From positions 6,014,001-6,078,000 of the forward strand of contig NC_092679.1 of assembly GCF_964355755.1 (NCBI RefSeq): a DNA stretch of 64,000 nt. The letters run 5' to 3'. The position numbers and the translations under genes were made by a program. Shown here piece by piece: positions 36,151 through 48,255 of this stretch. The notes below the pieces were generated by a model. It saw only the letters and a program-made list of their open reading frames with translations. It had not been told where the DNA came from and searched no databases. Numbering within the stretch: the first letter of the stretch is position 1; every line of letters starts with the position of its first letter. This DNA is from Antedon mediterranea. Its lineage: Eukaryota > Echinodermata > Crinoidea > Comatulida > Antedonidae.

Positions 36151-39040
36151 ATACGAAAAGTAATATATCTGAAGTTAAAGAAATATAGAGGGCAGCAGAA
36201 TACTGTGTTTAAAATTTATAACATTTTCAAACAAAAGTACTGTACAGTAATAGGCCCTGTACAAGCAGCACTTTCAGACAAGGCTGTAAAAGAGACCTAG
36301 CTCCGAACAGAAAGAAGCTATCACCTATCACCTGTTTTAAGCCTCGTAAATCTTCAATGTATGTCATATAAAGATAATATATTAATGGTCAATTAAAACC
36401 TCATTTTTATTGGTGTACAGTAAGTTTACCTTTTTTACAATCAATTAGGAGCTACCTCAATATCTAATAAATTGGGCTGTAATTCTGCCTTTTTAGTTTC
36501 TTTGTTTAAAAATTTAAATTTTGTGGGAATAGTTCCTATATGTTTAAATATAACCAGCTGTCCCAGTATGATTATATTATTAATTTTATTATTATATTTA
36601 TGAGCAAAAATTTATGATTAAGGTAACAAATGTATGATTTATTTTATTATAGGAAATGTATTATTGCAATATATAGTATGGAACTATATCCTCCATGATT
36701 GTAATAAAACGTTTCATTGTCATCTTTTGTCTGTTGTTACATTGGATCTGTTTTTGTGAACAGTTTTTTGGGTGTATCCTGGTAGTACCACGATATAGTG
36801 GTTATTAATATCGATATTCTTTATTGTTGAAAATAAACATCTTCAACTTTGTCTCGGGGAAAGAAATTTACCTTTTTTAGCCACAACAAAATGAACCACC
36901 CAAATGGCTAGTTTGCTAGGGTGAATTTCAAGCCCTTTGATTTGGGAAAAAAACTATACATCTGTTACAGAATGCTTACAAGTTACAGTAGATTACAAAT
37001 GGTAGACAAAGGTAAAACGATGGATACGTTTCACTGATAATAGGATATCTTGCCTTTCCTCCTCTAACCCATTCATGCGTCATAGGTCACACAATCCAGA
37101 TAAAATGTTAGAGTGGGAATTAGTGGTCCTAATGAACCAATTTGCGTAAAATGTATCCCTGAATTAGGGAAGTGTCAGGTGATCAACCTTGTTGATATCT
37201 TTGGAAGGAACTAATACATATACTTGTTCTAATCATAATTTGATATTGATTTTTAATACAGTATTCATTTGTATTTATATTGTCTTATATAATACCTAAA
37301 CAATGTTTCTAAGTGCTTTGCACACAAAATTGATCCAAAAAGAAGAAAAGCAGAGGAACCATTTACACTGCTCCATTTTCCAGCACTTTGAAGCTCCCAT
37401 GTGAGAGCTCGCCGGATCAGTATTTGCAAAAACTTAAGTGGTGAAAAGGCATCTGTCTATCCTACCAAAATAAGAAGAAAAAAGATGTTGCTTGAAAAGA
37501 TGTAGTAAGAAAATGATATGAAAAAATGTTCACATAGCTTGTTGACATTTTTCTTTTAATGTAGAAACTAATGTAGTATATTATTACAAAAAAACATGCA
37601 GTGCTTAAACACAACTGAAAATGTTTGACAAAATCAGAGGATGATCTAGGGGGTTAGTTGCACCAGAGGGACTCACTTCCCTTTTTGACAGCTTTAATGT
37701 ACCGTAATCATGTTAGCTCTGAAAAATCCTTCAAAAAGTATCAGGAAATTTTACAATCTATAGTAAAAAATAACAATATAAGTTATAATGACAGGCGTAT
37801 AAGGAGTTACTGTTTCAAAACAACATTGTAAAATTCTTTTTTTTTTAAATCCCAGCTGGAGGTATACAGAAGCATTTAAGGAAATCCCACAGGTGGTTTT
37901 CTAGTATACTACTGTAATTGTATATTTTGTTTCCTTTTTAGGTTACTTAATATACTATTGTCTTATCAAGTATAAGTTCACATGACTAGTAGTAATAACT
38001 TTAGCAGTTTCTATTCCATAATAAATAACTAAAACGTAATAATAGTTAATACTTATAGTGCACAAATGTAACAAAATACATAGCTCAATTTACAGGGATG
38101 ATGACCCATTCGTGAGTACATATGTACTTATATGGAAGTTGTGCAAGAAGCCCATAAATTTTCCTTAAAGTTAATTCAAAGTTAATCAAGCATGGAAAGT
38201 CACTCCTTCCTTCATGATTCAAGAATATGATCTAGAAGCCAGGCCTTCTGAATTGAACTCAGTTCGACATATCCATGCTTCTGCAAAACATCTTGGTTGA
38301 ATTCTTCATTATTTAGTAATTTTTACAAAAAGTAGAATATAGTTCTTCAATTCCATTCTTCCGGTTGGAATCGAAGAAAAGAAAGGAAAACTTGCTGGAG
38401 AGAATTGCTTCCTGTGATTTTAGTTTCATTGTGCCACGCATGGGATCAGAATGCTCCTGTAATTTTTGTCTGCCAAAACAATTGAGAACTCTGTGATTGG
38501 ATCTGTGCTTTGAACTACGGAAGGAGTTGGTGTGATTGTTCCTAACCATCAAATGAATTAGTTTGCAGTTGAATTGTTTTCATTTATGTCCTGTATTTGC
38601 GCACAGGGTTAGCTGCTTACCTATGCATATAGTAATAAGTTTTTTCAAGGTTTTTCTTTTGAGCAAGTCATTTTATCCGACTTGTATTACTTCGTAATTA
38701 TCAGTCATCGTACTAAGTAACAATTCCAGAACTTGCTATTTTTTCCTCCTGTTTGTATAAAGTGCCTTGGAATATTCGGTACAAAAACATTTATGCTGAA
38801 ACTGATTGTTAAATTGTTTTATGAACTTTTTGCTGAAAGAGAGTTTTTCGGTACCAAAAGCCTGTCTATTTGAGTGAATTTTCCAGAACTTTTTTATCAA
38901 TTGTTGCAGTTTCAAGTTGTTGCTGGTGTTGTAGAAGATTTTTACTAAAATCACTATTCCAGAACTCATCTTTTTCCTAATTTATTCATATAAATCTGAA
39001 CTTTGTTACTCTATCCATAAGTCTAAGATTTTGTAGTCAG
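36151..39040. other. Intron with one dispersed repeat
   Basis: At 37340-37400 a segment (AAAGCAGAGGAACCATTTAC ... CCAGCACTTTGAAGCTCC) is matched in inverted orientation at 62600-62660, so it belongs to a dispersed repeat. A tiny ATG exon candidate at 36999-37011, phase 1, is noted but weak. Minus-strand open frames at 38313-38552 and 38736-38969 show nothing recognisable. Confidence 0.4.
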
Positions 39041-39203
39041 ATGAAGATGGATGAAAACAGCAGTTCAACAATTGAAATAGAAACTTTGAATACTGTTGGT
39101 AATGTAGGCTTAACAGTGAACTGTGGCAGACAGATTGAAAATAAACGATTAACGGTCTTTAATGATTACCAGTGTATTGATGAAGTGGATCCTACTGCTG
39201 AAG
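39041..39203 (+). CDS. Alternative first exon 5 (54 codons)
   Basis: The longest of the downstream alternative exons. From the ATG at 39041 it encodes a Ser/Thr/Asn-rich, acidic peptide (MKMDENSSSTIEIETLNTVG ... ECVDPTAE-like end with DEVDPTAE) and stops at GAAG|GTAATGTG in phase 1. It is preceded by TTGTAGTCAG, so it might also be an internal exon. No domain was recognised. Confidence 0.55.
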
Positions 39204-40190
39204 GTAATGTGCTCATTATTTTTTACAATGTCAAAGTTCAGGTTTGGATAATGGGGTGATGTCATCTTGACAATGTTTAGTTCTTACAGTTTTGAATGTA
39301 GATGCTTTAGACCATGAGGGATCAACCAATGAATCCTAACTGAGAATAAAAATGTGTATGACTATAATTCTGTAGTTTTCCATGGTGTTTTTTTTTAGAC
39401 ACAGTGAAGCAAAATGTTACCTATACTCTTCTAATTTAATACTCTTACTAACTAAAATAATACTTTTTTTTTGTCAAATACCAATTAGGTAGCACTTAGA
39501 GAGACTTGTTAGGAGCAGTGTCTTTAAAATGAATTGAATATTGTTCGATAGTAAAAATCTTGTCTTGTACACAGAAAAACGAAAATCATTTGGCAATAGA
39601 CCAATCTAAAACTAGTTTTTTTTTTTGACAGTTACCGGTTATGAAACCAAAGTTATTTTAGAACAGACAAACATAGCCAGTGTTACAGTGGCTCATTCCA
39701 AATACAGCATAGGAAACCATTGTCTTTTAGTTGCAGTCTAAACCATTTCCTTTTCTAATATTAATCGGAAAAAAAAGAGATAATAATAGTTCATTTTAAG
39801 AGGCATAGATTTAATCACTATCCTAGAAAATAAATAATAGTAAGGACAACATTTTCATTAAATATTTTAGCAATAACTAATCTGAATTTGGAGTGAACAT
39901 TTTTCACTATATATATGATTTGTGGTGGTACTGTAATGTGAATGCTACACCGGGCGAAAATGTTCCCTGTAGGTGGTTGTTGAGGTTTGCGGTGTCACTG
40001 CCTAAGAAACTGCAAACAAATTAATAACACCAACATTCAGTATAAGCTTCGAAGCAACGAAGACTTAAATTTTGTTTTGTACCATAAAGGTCAGAATTCC
40101 AGGTCATTTAAGCAAACTAGTCATTCTCTGTTAACGAAATTGAATAAAAGTCAATAGACTACACAAATATTCCCTTAGGATATTAATCAA
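39204..40190. other. Intron, nothing recognised
   Basis: AT-rich sequence without supportable features. Confidence 0.35.
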
Positions 40191-40199
40191 CATGAATTA

Positions 40200-40435
40200 A
40201 TATTTGGCCGGAAGTGTTAGGAAGTTTGCAGAAGCTTGGGTTTACTTTATAGAGTTGAATATTAAATAACTACTGTAAAGTCAATTTATAGCGCCCTCAG
40301 TGTGGTCTCTTTATTTAGCAAAAGTGGTCTGAAGTTTGCAGAAGCTTAGTAGGTTTACTTTATATATTTGAAAGATATAACTACTGTAGAGTCAATTGCC
40401 AGCGCCCTCAATGTAGTCTCTAGTATTACCGGAAG
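40200..40435. repeat. Tandem duplication, two units of about 115 bp
   Basis: Both units contain GAAGTTTGCAGAAGCTT, GGTTTACTTTATA, AACTACTGTA(A/G)AGTCAATT and AGCGCCCTCA(G/A)TGT(G/A)GTCTCT in the same order. Confidence 0.75.
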
Positions 40436-40594
40436 GGTTTGTGGTTCTATTCCTATTGTTGCTCCAAACTTTATTCTCATTTTGTGCAAAACTTTGAGTG
40501 ACTTTGTGTAAAACTTGTGAAAATGTTACCTATGTGCAAATGTTTAACCACTTTACATAAAACTTTTAACCCTTCAATTTTGTAAACCTTTAAG

Positions 40595-40800
40595 CCATTT
40601 TGTGCAAAGTTTTACCTATTTTGTGCAAAGTTTGACCTATTTTGTACAAATCTTTACCTATTTTGTGCAAAGTTTTACCTATTTTGTGCAAATCTTTACC
40701 TATTTTGTTCCAAGTTTTACCTATTTTGTGAAAGGTTCATTTAATTTTTGCAAATATTTACCTATTTTGTGCCAAGTTTTACCTACTGTGCAAAGTTTGA
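40595..40800. repeat. Minisatellite, about 21-24 bp unit
   Basis: Roughly nine copies of TTTTGTGCAAAGTTTTACCTA with small changes; a looser fringe of the same motif (TTTGTGCAAAACTTT) starts at about 40480. The Phe/Tyr-rich open frame is a product of the repeat. Confidence 0.85.
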
Positions 40801-41836
40801 TTTACCTACTTTTAATTGGCATAATGACAAGAATTAACATTAAAAATCAATATCTGCATTATAAAGGTTTGGTTCCTAACCAAATAATGGTTGAATAGAC
40901 GATGATTACAGCTTTTAATTTACAGCTAATTAACTTCTCTCTTGTATATTTTATCTTTTTAACTATCATTAATGCTGCATATTGTTAAAGTTATTAGGAA
41001 GCATTCAATTTGCGATTATGTTTAAATTCTTTAAAGTTAAATACGGTTTTTCCCTACTCCGTTTAACTTTAAAGACTTATCTCCCTGATGCAATGTATTA
41101 AATAGTTAAAATGATAATTATAATTAATATGATTTAGTATCTATATTCCATAATTGGTAAACAGATACCAACATATGTTTTTAATTATTGACAACATTGT
41201 GTTTGTTTACCACACAATCTTGGCAGTGTGCCATTAATAATCAATAAACATGACATGTGATTTCCTACCTAGAAGTATTGTAAATAACTTTGTATTACGC
41301 CGCGGTATTCACTTCATATGTATATAAACGATTGGATAATGATTATTATATAACACTTTACTTAAATAAAGAATTGTAAATACACATCGTATTGTCACAT
41401 GCTCTTTTAAATATTAACCGGTATTGTAAATATTGAACAGAGAAACCTTGCTGGTACATTTAGTTAGAGATTGCTGAATAAAATGATCATCAAATTTTGG
41501 CAAGAATTCAGCTAAGCTACAGTTAGGCCAGATAACTACCAAGGCTATGTTTACAACAGGTATTTAGAATAGAGACTATATGTAATATTCTATAATATCA
41601 CCAAGGATATGCAACTACAAAAGACACTTGGCAGTGAGTGGCTAGTTGAGCTCATGTTTAATTCATTTTTTGTCATGCTGTGCACTGTGACAAAACCACA
41701 TTCCATTATTGATTGCTATTCTGTGAATAGATCGCGCTATTTACGTAGCCAACCAAAGCAGTCTCTCAACAGATATATTACCGGCAGCTACTTGTACTAG
41801 ACAGTTCTATTAAACTAGACAATAATTTTATTTAAC
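40801..41836. other. Intron, nothing recognised
   Basis: AT-rich. The part just before 41837 should hold a promoter if the next exon is a first exon, but no core element stands out. Confidence 0.3.
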
Positions 41837-41897
41837 ATGTCGGCCAACGAGTTCTACCATTATCCAAGTAATAACAACGGTTGGAATGTAATTTACT
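41837..41897 (+). CDS. Alternative first exon 6 (20 codons)
   Basis: ATG in AACATGTCGG starts MSANEFYHYPSNNNGWNVIY, ending at TACT|GTAAGTAA in phase 1. A strong donor and a polar Tyr/Asn-rich peptide of the same flavour as the next exon. Confidence 0.5.
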
Positions 41898-43290
41898 GTA
41901 AGTAATTCTTTTGAACTGTTTTTATATCTTTTAATTAATTGTTTATGTTAAGATCATCATTAATAATTAGAGAGGAAGGTACAGTACAAATCTGTGTGTA
42001 CATTCATCGGATGATTTTTCGTTCTCGAAACAACCTAACACCTTCTGAGATCCATGATGTCATTGGCTAAAATTATTTTACAATAAAATAGAGGAACCAT
42101 AGGCCTACAGTTTCTTGATGTGATTTTGATCAAGATAAAATGAACCTAGATTAGTGGAGACATATGGTAATAATATTATGTGGGTTTTTGTGGGATGTAC
42201 AGCATGGGTGTGGAGTTGTGATATGCGCACTAAATAATATTTCGTAAAAGGACAAGATGCTTGTTTATATAAAGAAAATGCTTTTAATAAATTATTTAAT
42301 ACATACATGTGCTTCAAATTAACAAAGAAGTTATTTGTAAATATTAAATTATAAAATTTAGTAAGAAATATTAGATTTGAAAAGAATATATTGAAACATA
42401 TATTTAAATGAAATATACTAAACTTATAATATGAATTTTTAAAAAATGTTTCAATGTCAATAAAAAAAAAAATGATTTCATTGAGGATGAGGAAATAATT
42501 ATAAAAGTAAAATCTAGATTTGAACTTGCAGTTATCCCTGCAAATTATATATCCTTCTACTACTAGTGGAAATGATATTAATAAACCTTATGGCATCTAA
42601 TATATGCGGACTTTCTACCACATAGATTAAATTTCATTTTATATCAAGAAAAAGAATAATCCTAGATTACTTTTAAGTACGATATGCAAATTATTTTATT
42701 TTTTATTTCCTTATAAATAGATAAAAAAACATATATAAACATGACAGTTAATTTTATTGTTTCTTATTATTCATAAGCTAATATTTTACATTTAATAGCC
42801 AGTAGTAAAACTCATTAACATAATTCAAAATAAATATGCAAATTATTTTTTCCAACTACTTGTGTATAAAAGGAAATATTAATACCTTAGCTTCCTTTTT
42901 CATTCATAAGTTGAGTTGTATTCATAGACGGATGTTATTCGTAGTAAAAAAAACCATCTTGTGAATGAGTTTATGCTAATGACTTAACCGACCAATAAAA
43001 TCAGTGGAAAATGTATGGGAATAATTAGTCATACGTAAGCAAAATGAAATTGGCTCACTGCCAATATTCGTTTGTGACGCGATGTAATTTATTATTCTAA
43101 GACACAGAGATATAGAAAATTATAATTAGAAATACAGACGGATTGAACAATATATGTTATAAAAAGTCTATAAAAATTATTTTACTGTATCATCAGAGTA
43201 TTAGAATATAGTACTGTATAAACAAACATTGCCAAATTTTAAGAATTTAAAAATTACTTTTTAATATTTATTTATAAACATTTTATGCTA
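41898..43290. other. Intron, nothing recognised
   Basis: Very AT-rich; no repeat family or exon recognised. Confidence 0.35.
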
Positions 43291-43294
43291 ATGA

Positions 43295-43620
43295 CTTGCA
43301 CTGATGAAGGGCTAGTGTTGCCTGAAAGCTCTGAAAATGTTTCTGGCTGATGGTTTTAATTTAGTTTTTGGCTTATTTTTTTGGATCCTTATTGACATCC
43401 AGCCACCGATGACCACAGCACTGTCATTTTTTCAGTGCTTATGTTATTTTGTATCTCCATTGAGATCCAGCCACTGATGCCCACAGCATTTTCATTTTTT
43501 CAGTAATTTTCTTTTTTCAGTAAAATTCCTGTGGTTTTGAAGGATGCACCTTTGTGCTAAGTGTGCCACCGATCTAAAGGTGTAATTCCAAATAAATAAA
43601 TAAATAAATAAATACAGTAT
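43295..43620 (+). mobile_element. Penelope-like 3' terminal remnant
   Basis: It matches the outer plus-strand ends of the elements at 2060-2220 and 10420-10580: CTGATGAAGGGCTAGTGTTG, CTGAAAGCTC, then ATCCAGCCACCGATGACCAC and CATTTTTTCAG. The latter block occurs twice. Here the hammerhead core CUGAUGA is intact, although stem II has a mismatch. An AAAT microsatellite closes the remnant. Confidence 0.6.
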
Positions 43621-44305
43621 AAACTAAACATCTTACATCAAAATATGTTTATTATCATACATTCTAACTATCAATCTATAATTTCCTGTATATTTTCATC
43701 TTTTAAAAAAATATCTAAACATTTTTATGATAAATTTGATGAAAAACGGTCTGAAGATGAAATTCATTAAATTTGCTTCGGAATTTATCTGAGGGCGTGC
43801 TTTTAGTAGAATTTCTGTCTTTGATTTGAAACAAATTTAGAGAATGCTTTTTTGGACAGTTTTGTAAATAAATAAATTTAGATCAATTTTATTCACAAAA
43901 TTCCTGCGGTTTTGAAATTATAAAAAGAACGTCACAGGATACAATTGCTTTATAGAAAAAGAGTATAATTTTTAGAAACTTTTAGTTGTTGGATAAATAA
44001 TGAGCTTTACTCACTGTTTACATTGTTTACTGAAGTGTGACCAGAATGACAAAGCTATAATGGTATAATGAATGGAAGGCTGAACAATCTCCCGCCAGCC
44101 TCTCAAACACAACCTCTGATTGGTTGATATCAATGGTCATAGAAAGGCGTGTATTAAAGGTGGTCTTTGAGCACATTTTATCTACCCAGTCAAGCGTGAA
44201 ATGAGAAGGGTGCTTTGGGCCTGTATGTAGTGTATTTAGTCATTGGATTAAGCCATCACTGCCAAGTGTACTTATACATAATACGGCCTTTCCCCTTTTT
44301 GGAAC
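43621..44305. other. Intron, upstream of exon 7
   Basis: No repeat or exon recognised; the 300 bp before 44306 are less AT-rich and may include a promoter. Confidence 0.3.
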
Positions 44306-44381
44306 ATGTCTTCCCCTGGGTCTATGTTACACCATAATCAACACTTCAACCAATTGGACAGAAGTCCCACTACTGACTATG
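44306..44381 (+). CDS. Alternative first exon 7 (25 codons)
   Basis: ATG in GAACATGTCTT starts MSSPGSMLHHNQHFNQLDRS and ends at TATG|GTAAGTCA in phase 1, with a near-perfect donor. Joining it to 51727 gives ...TTDYA then PLPTYLPPP without a break. It is the alternative first exon nearest the shared exon. Confidence 0.55.
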
Positions 44382-45335
44382 GTAAGTCATTTTTCTAACA
44401 TGGTTGTTGAACCAAATCTCCCTGTCTCTTCATTATTTTGTTTATATTGAAGTGTACTGCTGCAGCTGCTATATAAATAAGACAATTTAGTTTATTTTTA
44501 TATTAGGGATAAAATGATGTAGTTATTGTAGCTTGATGTGTTTTCATACAACACAGAGGAGTTGTATGCAGGGAGTTGTAAAATAACAACTCCCTCACTC
44601 TATTATGACTTGGACTGTTTGGTATGCGAGTGTTTAGATCATAGATCACACCCTTGAGTGATTTATTGGGTTAACCATGGAGGTATAAAATTAGATCTAT
44701 GGGTTAAATACCTACCTTAACTTGTGTTCAATTATCCCATGTTTTAAAAGCTATTTTTTCCTAGAATGTACAGTTCTGTTCAGATTCTTCAACTTCAGTT
44801 CACCAATTATTTTGTCTTATAGCAATAATGTATTTATAAAACAAAGACAAAACCATTTATCTTTCTTGATTCGGGTAACAATAATCAAATAAGAAATGGG
44901 TACCAGTATACGTCAGAAATAACCTGGAAAACTATTAACACGTCATCATTTTTAGGACATTCATACAAACACTTACAGAAACTGTGCCATAATGTAAGCT
45001 CCAAATGATATGATTTAAATTCAATTTCAAATTCTTTATCTGAATTGAAGTACCGAAGTAATAAGTTTCCCCACTGTTTTTAATATATAAAATTCATTCA
45101 TCGCTTTTAGTCCGTTGTTCATTAGACAAAAGACAAATGGCACATGTGTTTAGTTGATTAATTAAACCATGTTTAATAATCCAAACCAACGATTGGTCCA
45201 TCACTGGCAGGATATGCAGATTAAATGCAGAGTAAATTGGCGGGTAACTTTTTTTTTTGGATTATTAATATTTTGGAAAAATCTCAAGGTACTGTATTAT
45301 AAACAGTAAATTGCAAATTGAACAATAACCTTATT
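44382..45335. other. Intron, nothing recognised
   Basis: AT-rich, with no exon or repeat family identified. Confidence 0.35.
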
Positions 45336-47822
45336 TTTAAAGATGTATTGTCCCCCTAAAAATGAAAAATAAAGATTAAAAAAATCTAATTTTGAATAGA
45401 CTGTTTTGTAGTTAACATAAAGTTATTCACTTCCACCGAAAAAAAATCCGAAAAAAATATTGATTTCGCTTATAAAAAAATCAAAATAAGTTTACCATTT
45501 TTTCGAACTCATCGGCTCAGAAATTAGGCCGGTAGAGCTAACTCATACATATGCATGATATGTTAATGAGCATCCACACAGCAGAGATCTGATCTAACAA
45601 TGGACGATGCACGTTGTATGTACACAACAACACCACCAGAGATCGACGCGACTCGACTGTGGGTTTCCCTGGCATGATCGTATAAATATGTAAAGTTTTT
45701 TTTTTTAAAGCTGAGCTGTTAATGTGTCGGTAAGTAGGCCTAGACGGTTATTTTAAATATAATAATATATATAACGCAATAATAACAGGAAGGTAAATTA
45801 ATTAACTTAGCCTGGGATTTTTTCAGTTCAGGGCTAGCCTAGGCTAGAATAATTAATACATGCTGCTGCATATTATTAGGCTAGTAGCAAGCACACTGTG
45901 ACAATCGGGTCCCTGCAGAAGATGCCCAGCTAGGCCCTATACATTGTACTCTTCATAGACTGGCCTAGGCTATATGCCATCAATCTTAACTACATTCCGA
46001 AAATACAGCCAGCTTGCTGTACCATATATATTTACAGTTGAAGTTTGTTTAACTAATTTTTATGATAAAAATAAAACAAACATTTTTCAGGGAAAATGGT
46101 TGCAATACAAGCCTGAAATTGAGAACCTTCCAGCAGCACAGACAGTACAAACAAGTAGACAGAGGGGAAAAGCCAGCTTAGCCATTTTACAACACAAACA
46201 AATGTTCTCTGTACTGTAGTAAGTCAAATATTTATTTTCTCTTTTTATAAGTTATAACATTATAAGTAATGTGTTTTAATTACCATAGAAAGGTAGTATA
46301 CTTATTTGACTATGTCAAAGTAAGCAATTTCACTAGCCCAATTTTGCACTAAATATGCATGATCTATTTTTTCCAGATTTTCATACTTTGCTTTTACTTT
46401 TTTTAAAGACGTTGAGCTGATGAAGACTGGAACAGAGGTCACCCAAAGACAACAATGATAGACTCGGTATTGGAATATGATTGGATATTGCAGGAAAAAT
46501 ATTTCTGACTCTCCTGCTGCATTCGGCCAATATGTTCTTGTCCAGCTTGTAAAATATTGTATAATTTTTTTTGTATTATATGTACAGTATATTATTTTGT
46601 AAACATAACATTCAATAAATAAAAAAAAACTACTACAACAGTACACAGGATAAATTCTTCAAATTTACTTACACTTCATAATTTTACTGTAAATATTACA
46701 GTGCAAAAGGAGTTAATAAAATATATATATACAGTATATCTTATTGAATTCCTGTATTGTTTTTTGTGTCAATTTGTCTACTAATTATCAATGTGTTGAT
46801 TGTGGCAGTAATTACGACAGCTATATAGTCTTCTAAGATCGCTCACATCCATTACAAAGTGTCATTTTAATAGTAAGAAACGTTTCAATAAATTGTGAAT
46901 GTTGCCACTGTACGATACATTTTGTTTCTCACTACTTGCTCTTATTGTTCAATCAATCAACCTAAAAAAAAAAAAAATTTGTGTCAAAATATCTGCATAA
47001 AATGTTTATTTGCGGAATGTTAATTTGAACCTATTGCATTTGATACAGAAAATATTTTTAAAATATTGCATCAGTAAAACATCCAAAACAATATTTAGAT
47101 TTTCTTTTTTTTTAATTTTCACTGCCGAATAGATAGTTGAAATCAACCAATAAACCAATTCATCATGATAGAAACAAAAATACATCCCTTCTGGTGGTGG
47201 TCTACTGTAGCCCTAGCTAGCAGTGTACTGCCTAGGCCTACTACACTCTACTTCTAGAGACAGAAGTAGGCAGCAGTTAGGCTACTCGAGACTGTCAGTG
47301 CTAATAGTAGTAGTAGACTAGTAGTACAGTAGCAGCAAATTCGGGCCTAGGCCTAGCTAGGCCTCTCCTGTTAGCGAAACAAAAACTCCTCAAATGAATA
47401 AGATTCAACATCAAAGTTACCAACTGTAATTCTAACTTAGCATTCTGCTAGCTGTAGTTTTCTTCAAGCAAGATTCGTCTCGCATCACCACTCGACTCTC
47501 TCGCACGCATGCATTGCATGCTATCGTTGTTGGCTGTTGATTTGGAAAGCATCATCATCCACACGATGTATCCATACAATATGAATATTTATGAGCTAAC
47601 TCAGGTCAAGGGTTAAATTAAACCGGAACACATTTGTCTTCCAGACAAATAGCTTCCGGTTGGTTAATTTTTGCATTAAATTGCGATTTTCCCGTGTAAA
47701 AAATTATTTTTTTCAATCCAAATTGAGGTCAAAGTGAATAACTTTTATGTGCAATTAAAATGGCCTATTCAACAAAAATATTGAAAATTTTTTTTTTTTC
47801 AGGGGGACAATACATCTTTAAT
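45336..47822. mobile_element. DNA transposon with long inverted ends, about 2.5 kb
   Basis: Left end TTAAAGATGTATTGTCCCCC and right end GGGGGACAATACATCTTTAA are inverted. The subterminal parts also match in inverse order (AAAGTTATTCACTT / AAGTGAATAACTTTT, and GAGCTAACTCATA / AGTTAGCTCAT-type strings), so the arms extend about 200-250 bp. TTAA flanks both ends, as in piggyBac-type insertions. I see no transposase. Within it, 46091-46217 looks like an exon: TTTTTCAG acceptor, about 43 open codons, then GTA|GTAAGT beside the stop. It may be a captured or lost gene piece. Confidence 0.65.
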
Positions 47823-47879
47823 TTAAAGCCCCAGACAAAAAAAAAAAAATATTCTAAAGTTATACAGTACTTCGTATTA

Positions 47880-48255
47880 AAAACAATCATAGAGTGTCAC
47901 AGTGTGACGTCACAACGATAGAGGGCGCTGCATGGTTGCAAGCCAACCAAAAAATGCGTTCAGCGCTACTATGTTCATAAACAGTAAAGATCTGTATTTC
48001 TATCAAATTATGTATCTTAGCTTGTTGTTTTTAACTGTAGTTGAAGAATTAATAGATTATTAAAAACAAATAGTGATCTGTTGAAATTTTAGTTTGTTTT
48101 TATTGAGAATTATTATATTTTAAAATTACTACTTCAATAAAGCCTATTCCAAACCATTGGTGACTTTGGAGTCACTCACTCACTCCGAACGCATTTTGGT
48201 TGCGCCAGCAACCACGCAGCGCCACCTACTGTCGTGACGTCAGCACCGCGATACT
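47880..48255. mobile_element. MITE with 60-bp inverted repeats carrying TGACGTCA
   Basis: Left arm (about 47900-47965: TGACGTCAC, AGGGCGCTGC, TGGTTGC, CCAACCAAAA, ATGCGTTC) is repeated in inverse orientation at about 48184-48245 (GAACGCATTTTGG, GCAACCACGCAGCGCC, GTGACGTCA). About 220 bp of AT-rich sequence lie between. It is inserted directly beside the right end of the preceding transposon. Confidence 0.75.

Noticed and set aside
36019-36300. Valine-rich open frame
   Set aside because: It is a translation of the GTAGTTGTCC minisatellite and has no independent coding support.
36999-37011. ATG plus donor (MVDK, phase 1) as an eighth early first exon
   Set aside because: Four codons with a mediocre donor (GTAAAA); the phase match alone has a one in three chance.
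38098-38111. ATG plus donor (ATGATGACCCATTC|GTGAGT)
   Set aside because: It ends in phase 2 and cannot join the shared exon at 51727 in frame, so I did not add it to the array.
38313-38969. Two minus-strand frames of 77-79 codons
   Set aside because: No start context, polyadenylation signal or recognisable motif; they look like chance frames before exon 5.
40602-40898. Phe/Tyr-rich open frame of 98 codons
   Set aside because: It is a translation of the 21-24 bp minisatellite.
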